Of a DNA stretch of 64,000 nt, positions 63,979 through 64,000 are shown one piece after another. The translations under genes and the position numbers were made by a program. Source of the DNA: Flavobacteriales bacterium (lineage in GTDB: Bacteria > Bacteroidota > Bacteroidia > UBA10329); the NCBI GenBank assembly GCA_021739695.1, contig JAIPBM010000011.1, forward strand, positions 60,174-124,173, in the 5' to 3' direction. Below the pieces are notes generated by a model. It was not told the DNA's origin. It did no database searches and worked only from the letters and a program-made list of their open reading frames with translations. Numbering within the stretch: position 1 is the stretch's first letter; each line of letters begins with the position of its first letter.

Positions 63979-64000
63979 AATCCCGTTTCGCATGCGAAAC
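63979..64000 (+). terminator. probable csp terminator, cut by the window end
   Basis: CCCGTTTCG (63982-63990) is followed by CATG and CGAAAC, making a perfect palindrome at 63985-64000. The remaining GGG and T-tract would lie past the window edge. Confidence 0.5.

Noticed and set aside
5892..64000. CRISPR, insertion sequences or prophage.
   Set aside because: No spaced direct-repeat array, transposase, integrase or phage structural gene was seen on either strand.

Overview
The window is a contiguous piece of a Bacteroidota chromosome, most likely a Flavobacteriales-type marine or freshwater bacterium. The evidence is a high density of type IX secretion (T9SS) cargo with type A and type B C-terminal sorting domains, a PorP/SprF-like protein, SusC-style carboxypeptidase-regulatory plus TonB receptor architecture, futalosine-pathway MqnE, a short AMP nucleosidase, and promoters of the Bacteroidota form TTTG-N17/18-TAnnTTTG. 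I see no insertion sequence, prophage, CRISPR array or rRNA; one tRNA (Leu, GAG) is present.

Layout. 0-5 kb (minus): a large TPR protein and an outer-membrane barrel overlapping by ATGA. 5.1-7.9 kb (plus): ftsE and a secreted Asp-box protein. 7.9-13.2 kb (minus): two glycosyltransferases, an O-methyltransferase and a TonB-dependent receptor. 13.2-13.8 kb: the only long non-coding stretch, carrying a 21-bp tandem repeat with dyad symmetry. 13.8-21.5 kb (plus): two giant type B T9SS adhesin-like proteins overlapping by one base. 21.5-23.4 kb (minus): holA and AMP nucleosidase. 23.4-30.9 kb (plus): flippase-like protein, GT2, peptide-type ABC permease, a RelE/ParE-type toxin-antitoxin pair, alpha/beta hydrolase, PorP/SprF-like protein with a small type B lipoprotein, and a YdcF-like protein. 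30.9-33.6 kb (minus): sucC and creD. 33.7-42.2 kb (plus): an M16 peptidase pair, a type B secreted protein, an M43 metalloprotease and mqnE. 42.2-45.9 kb (minus): a DoxX-like gene, then a tightly overlapped Crp - glutaredoxin-like - rocD - 23-residue-repeat protein - FMN reductase operon. 46-51 kb: tRNA-Leu, a two-domain secreted protein, ilvE with an overlapping Cys-rich lipoprotein, and a choice-of-anchor B protein. 51-55.4 kb: FMN reductase, small membrane protein, TolB-like lipoprotein, M28-PDZ peptidase and a propeller lipoprotein. 55.4-56.7 kb (minus): an SPFH - DUF4177-like - ribbon-helix-helix operon preceded by two TGATATCA palindromes. 56.8-64 kb: OmpA/TSP3 protein, deoxynucleoside kinase, folK, sppA, a secreted subtilase with an altered catalytic motif, an HsdR-N-like protein and a cold-shock protein.

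How the genes fit together. Most of the window is core housekeeping mixed with envelope and secretion functions. At least seven proteins end in recognisable T9SS sorting domains, so the region contributes heavily to the surface proteome. Two small operons look most worth new work: the SPFH/DUF4177/RHH unit, where a putative autoregulator and its operator can both be seen, and the Crp-led operon containing a protein made of five exact 23-residue repeats that I cannot assign to a family. Many gene junctions overlap by 1, 4 or 8 bases, suggesting translational coupling, and several -7 boxes lie only 4-12 bases before the start codon, suggesting very short mRNA leaders.
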